24,533 nt of DNA from a virus, in the IMG/VR virus record IMGVR_UViG_3300034061_004303, positions 1 to 24,533 of that record, one strand, 5' to 3'. The position numbers and the translations under genes are program-made. Shown here piece by piece: positions 23,142-24,533 of the stretch. How positions within the stretch are numbered: the stretch's first letter is position 1; every line of letters begins with the position of its first letter. The notes under the pieces are model-generated. The model did not search any database. It worked only from the letters and a program-made list of their open reading frames with translations, and was not told where the DNA came from.

Positions 23142-23455
23142 GTGGCCTTGCGTGGGCGCCCTCGGCGCTTTTGCTCGGGCTGCTCGACCACGACGTCGCT
23201 CACGTTGATGCTCTCAAGCACCTCCTCGACGGTCATCTGGCGCGGGTCGACGGCGGGCGCCACGGGCTTCTCCTCGGTGTAGACCTGGAGCTCGACGACG
23301 TTCGTGAGTGGCACAAGCAGGGGGCCGGAACGGACGAGGCCGTCCTCGAGCCGCAGGTCAACGTGCTTTGGGCGGTACAGGGTCGTCGTGATCCGGCTCG
23401 CGTCCGCCGGGTCGTACACTCCCTTGAGGAAGATAGCGCGCTTGAGTTCTTGCAT
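23138..23455 (-). CDS. Small protein with AT-hook-like C-terminus, upstream of terL (105 aa)
   Basis: The protein starts MQELKRAIFLKGVYDPADAS. Residues 1-60 look like a small beta domain (LLVPLTNVVELQVY near 46-59). Residues 62-95 are Pro/Val/Glu-rich and the end reads KRRGRPRK (96-103), the R-G-R-P core of an AT-hook that can bind the minor groove of AT-rich DNA. The start at 23455 is fixed by AAGGAG at 23461-23466, five bases upstream. The stop overlaps terL (ATGA). Position next to terL and the basic tail make it a candidate packaging-associated DNA-binding protein or unusual small terminase, but it lacks an evident helix-turn-helix, so the role is conjecture. Confidence 0.65.
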   Translation of the reverse strand: MQELKRAIFLKGVYDPADASRITTTLYRPKHVDLRLEDGLVRSGPLLVPLTNVVELQVYTEEKPVAPAVDPRQMTVEEVLESINVSDVVVEQPEQKRRGRPRKAT

Positions 23456-23741
23456 GATGGCTCCTTGCGAGTGGTTCGAGGGCCTCAATCGAGGCCATTG
23501 AGAGTTGCTGAACGTGCTTGAAGTCAGGGGAGACGAGCTTCACCCAGCCGTCTCCGAAGCTGTGGATGTTCCACCCCATGGCGGCGGCGATAGGCTCGGC
23601 GTACTTGCGCCACGCGTCGCAGTAGGCCTTGGCGCCTTGAACCATGCGTCCACCGGGTACGGCTTTCCTGGGCGCCGGCTCGAACTTGGGGCGGTCGCCC
23701 TTGGCGACGTGAACCGGGTCGAACTTCTCGTCTTTGCTCAT
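23358..23741 (-). CDS. Hypothetical protein with extended overlapping tail (127 aa)
   Basis: The protein starts MSKDEKFDPVHVAKGDRP. The core (about 35-95) contains V-Q-G-A-K-A-Y-C-D-A-W-R-K-Y-A-E-P and M-G-W-N-I-H-S-F-G-D-G-W-V-K-L-V-S-P, which looks like a small folded domain rich in aromatic residues. The last 35 or so residues (ARSHHARTQARYLPQG onward) read like out-of-frame sequence, because they overlap the next gene by 98 bases. The start at 23741 is supported by ATGA overlap with the upstream stop and by GGAGGA at 23748-23753. I do not recognise a family. The original stop may have been lost, or the overlap may be genuine. Confidence 0.6.
   Translation of the reverse strand: MSKDEKFDPVHVAKGDRPKFEPAPRKAVPGGRMVQGAKAYCDAWRKYAEPIAAAMGWNIHSFGDGWVKLVSPDFKHVQQLSMASIEALEPLARSHHARTQARYLPQGSVRPGGREPDHDDPVPPKAR
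23461..23466 (-). promoter_or_regulatory. Ribosome binding site that fixes the start of the gene at 23455
   Basis: AAGGAG lies five bases upstream of the ATG at 23455. It decides against the longer open frame starting at 23488, and shows that this gene starts inside the end of the upstream frame. Confidence 0.75.
23481..23496 (-). other. GC-rich hairpin just upstream of a ribosome binding site
   Basis: The arms ggcctc (23481-23486) and gaggcc (23491-23496) are perfectly complementary around a 4-base loop. In the mRNA the hairpin ends 14 bases before the SD of the gene at 23455 and lies within the coding region of the upstream gene. There is no following T-run, so it is not a terminator. It might modulate translational coupling. 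Confidence 0.45.
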
Positions 23742-23965
23742 GGCTTGTCCTCCACTCTCAGGTCCGCCAGCGCATCGGCGATGGCCTCTCCGTTGTTCTC
23801 CCACGCCCTGCACCACTGTTGGCAGGCGAGGCGCATCTCTTCTGCGCCGCGCGTGAACGCCGTGCGCGCATCGGCTCTTGCTTGTCGCGCTTCGCGTCCG
23901 AACTCGTCCGCAAGCCTACGGAGCCGCTCGATCGTTGCGTACGCTTCGGTAAGTTCGGGGCTCAT
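23738..23965 (-). CDS. Small helical protein, related to the gene at 24222-24503 (75 aa)
   Basis: The protein starts MSPELTEAYATIERLRRLADEF and is helical and charged. The motif A-F-T-R-G-A-E-E-M-R-L-A-C (about 36-48) is shared with A-F-R-R-G-A-E-A-M-R-E-A-C in the gene at 24222-24503, so the two are probably paralogues. It ends VEDKP; the bases for V-E-D-K also form the GGAGGACAAG SD of the following gene. The start at 23965 overlaps the upstream stop (ATGA) and follows a purine-rich GGGGGAG. The function is unknown. Small helical proteins with this R-G-A-E-x-M-R motif are common among phage accessory genes. Confidence 0.6.
   Translation of the reverse strand: MSPELTEAYATIERLRRLADEFGREARQARADARTAFTRGAEEMRLACQQWCRAWENNGEAIADALADLRVEDKP
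23748..23753 (-). promoter_or_regulatory. Ribosome binding site of the gene at 23741 (second copy of a duplicated SD)
   Basis: GGAGGA six bases before the ATG at 23741, within the ten-base string also found upstream of 24222. It decides the internal start at 23741 over the longer frame reaching 23816. Confidence 0.7.
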
Positions 23966-24222
23966 GGCTCCCCCTCGCACGCTTCCGCGAGCTGCCGCAG
24001 GTCCGTGCGCATGTCCGCCGCGAGCGCACGCAAGAGCTGCTGCGCGTGCTCGTAGGGCAGGTAAAAGGACGCGGCATCCTTGTTGTCGAGCGTGACGACG
24101 ACAAGGAATGACAGCCGGTCGCGGCGGTCCGAGTGCCCCGCGTCAAACTCAATGCGCACCGATGTCGCCTCGCCTGTGCAATCGTTGTCGCCGATCACTG
24201 GGAGTTGGTTGAAGTAGCCCAT
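23962..24222 (-). CDS. Hypothetical small protein (86 aa)
   Basis: The protein starts MGYFNQLPVIGDNDCTGEAT. A beta-like half (VRIEFDAGHSDRRDRLSFLVVVTLDN) is followed by an amphipathic helix (EHAQQLLRALAADMRTDLRQL). The start at 24222 is fixed by TAATG overlap with the preceding gene and by GGAGGA at 24229-24234, six bases upstream. The open frame extends to 24345, but that part is Arg/Pro-rich shadow. It lies between two related small genes. No family is recognised; an early/middle accessory or regulatory role is as likely as a virion one. Confidence 0.6.
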   Translation of the reverse strand: MGYFNQLPVIGDNDCTGEATSVRIEFDAGHSDRRDRLSFLVVVTLDNKDAASFYLPYEHAQQLLRALAADMRTDLRQLAEACEGEP

Positions 24223-24503
24223 TACTTGTCCTCCGGGATCGGCAGGGCGCGGATGGCGTCGAGCACCGCTTGTTTCATTTCGCTCGCAAGTGGCCGAAAC
24301 TTCGTCATGCGCTCGTATGCCTTGTCTCCGCCACGGATCGCACACGCCTCGCGCATGGCCTCGGCGCCGCGGCGGAAGGCGTCTTGACTCGCGACGCGGT
24401 TCGCATCGGGTAGCTTCCGCAATTGCTCGCGGTAATCTTGCACTTCCGCCCGCGCCTCGTCGCGCTCCTTGGTGACCTTTTCCAGGCGTTCCAAGAACAG
24501 CAT
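24222..24503 (-). CDS. Small coiled-coil protein, possibly truncated at its start by the window edge (93 aa seen)
   Basis: Residues 1-40 from the first ATG (LERLEKVTKERDEARAEVQDYREQL) are a coiled coil. D-A-F-R-R-G-A-E-A-M-R-E-A-C (about 41-54) follows, shared with the gene at 23738-23965. It ends IPEDK. The frame remains open upstream of the ATG at 24503 to the window edge (W-A-P-T-S-A-S-N-D-V can be read), and no SD precedes that ATG. The true start may therefore lie outside the window, or translation may be coupled to an unseen gene. Function unknown. Confidence 0.5.
   Translation of the reverse strand: MLFLERLEKVTKERDEARAEVQDYREQLRKLPDANRVASQDAFRRGAEAMREACAIRGGDKAYERMTKFRPLASEMKQAVLDAIRALPIPEDK
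24229..24234 (-). promoter_or_regulatory. Ribosome binding site of the gene at 24222 (first copy of a duplicated SD)
   Basis: GGAGGA within GGAGGACAAG, six bases before the ATG at 24222. The same ten bases precede the ATG at 23741, and in both cases they also encode the E-D-K end of the upstream gene. Confidence 0.7.
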
Positions 24504-24533
24504 GACGTCGTTGCTGGCGGAGGTCGGGGCCCA

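Noticed and set aside
23962-24345. Longer version of the 86-aa protein starting at 24345
   Set aside because: The extra 41 residues overlap the upstream gene and look non-coding; the ATG at 24222 has a strong SD.

Overview
The window is a GC-rich stretch of a tailed-phage (or prophage) genome. It holds the DNA-packaging, capsid, neck/tail, ejection-protein, tail-fibre and putative lysis genes. Every gene I can support lies on the minus strand, so transcription runs from position 24533 towards 1. Twenty-four genes are packed with gaps of at most about 50 bases; most junctions are ATGA, GTGA, TAATG or TGATG overlaps or short gaps with a Shine-Dalgarno (SD) sequence. I see no promoter, rho-independent terminator, tRNA, CRISPR array, integrase or insertion sequence. 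There is no gene-free stretch over 300 bases. This looks like part of one long late operon.

Order along transcription: (a) 24503-23138, five small genes of mostly unknown function, the last encoding a protein with an AT-hook-like tail; (b) 23141-21531 large terminase and 21497-19635 portal; (c) 19642-18653 scaffold-like protein and 18640-17288 major capsid protein; (d) 17260-16620 a decoration-like protein and a small acidic protein; (e) 16616-10174 a connector-like protein, a small beta protein and a giant (about 1,680 aa) tail-hub-like protein; (f) 10166-3736 three large Ala/Gly/Gln-rich, coiled-coil proteins placed and sized like ejection (internal virion) proteins; (g) 3686-832 a small beta protein, a repeat-containing tail fibre and a beta/proline-rich protein; (h) 835-1 four small genes, two with a membrane segment and one a lipoprotein cut by the window edge, together a plausible holin/spanin lysis cassette.

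The connector, hub, three ejection proteins and fibre followed by lysis genes recall the T7/P22 (podovirus) plan, but with the large terminase at the upstream end. No tape-measure, sheath or baseplate gene is visible, so a short-tailed virion is the best inference. The host cannot be fixed from sequence alone. Base composition points to a GC-rich bacterium, and the lipoprotein signal to a didermic (Gram-negative type) host. No small terminase or endolysin is recognisable; they may lie outside the window or among the unknown genes.

The points most worth a second look are: an AT-rich perfect inverted repeat inside the terminase gene; a giant hub protein with a long lower-GC middle; a connector with an inserted beta module; a pair of related small genes whose ends double as the next gene's SD; a 98-base coding overlap next to a GC-rich hairpin; and a 15-bp in-frame duplication in the capsid gene. 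No wholly new biological system could be demonstrated.
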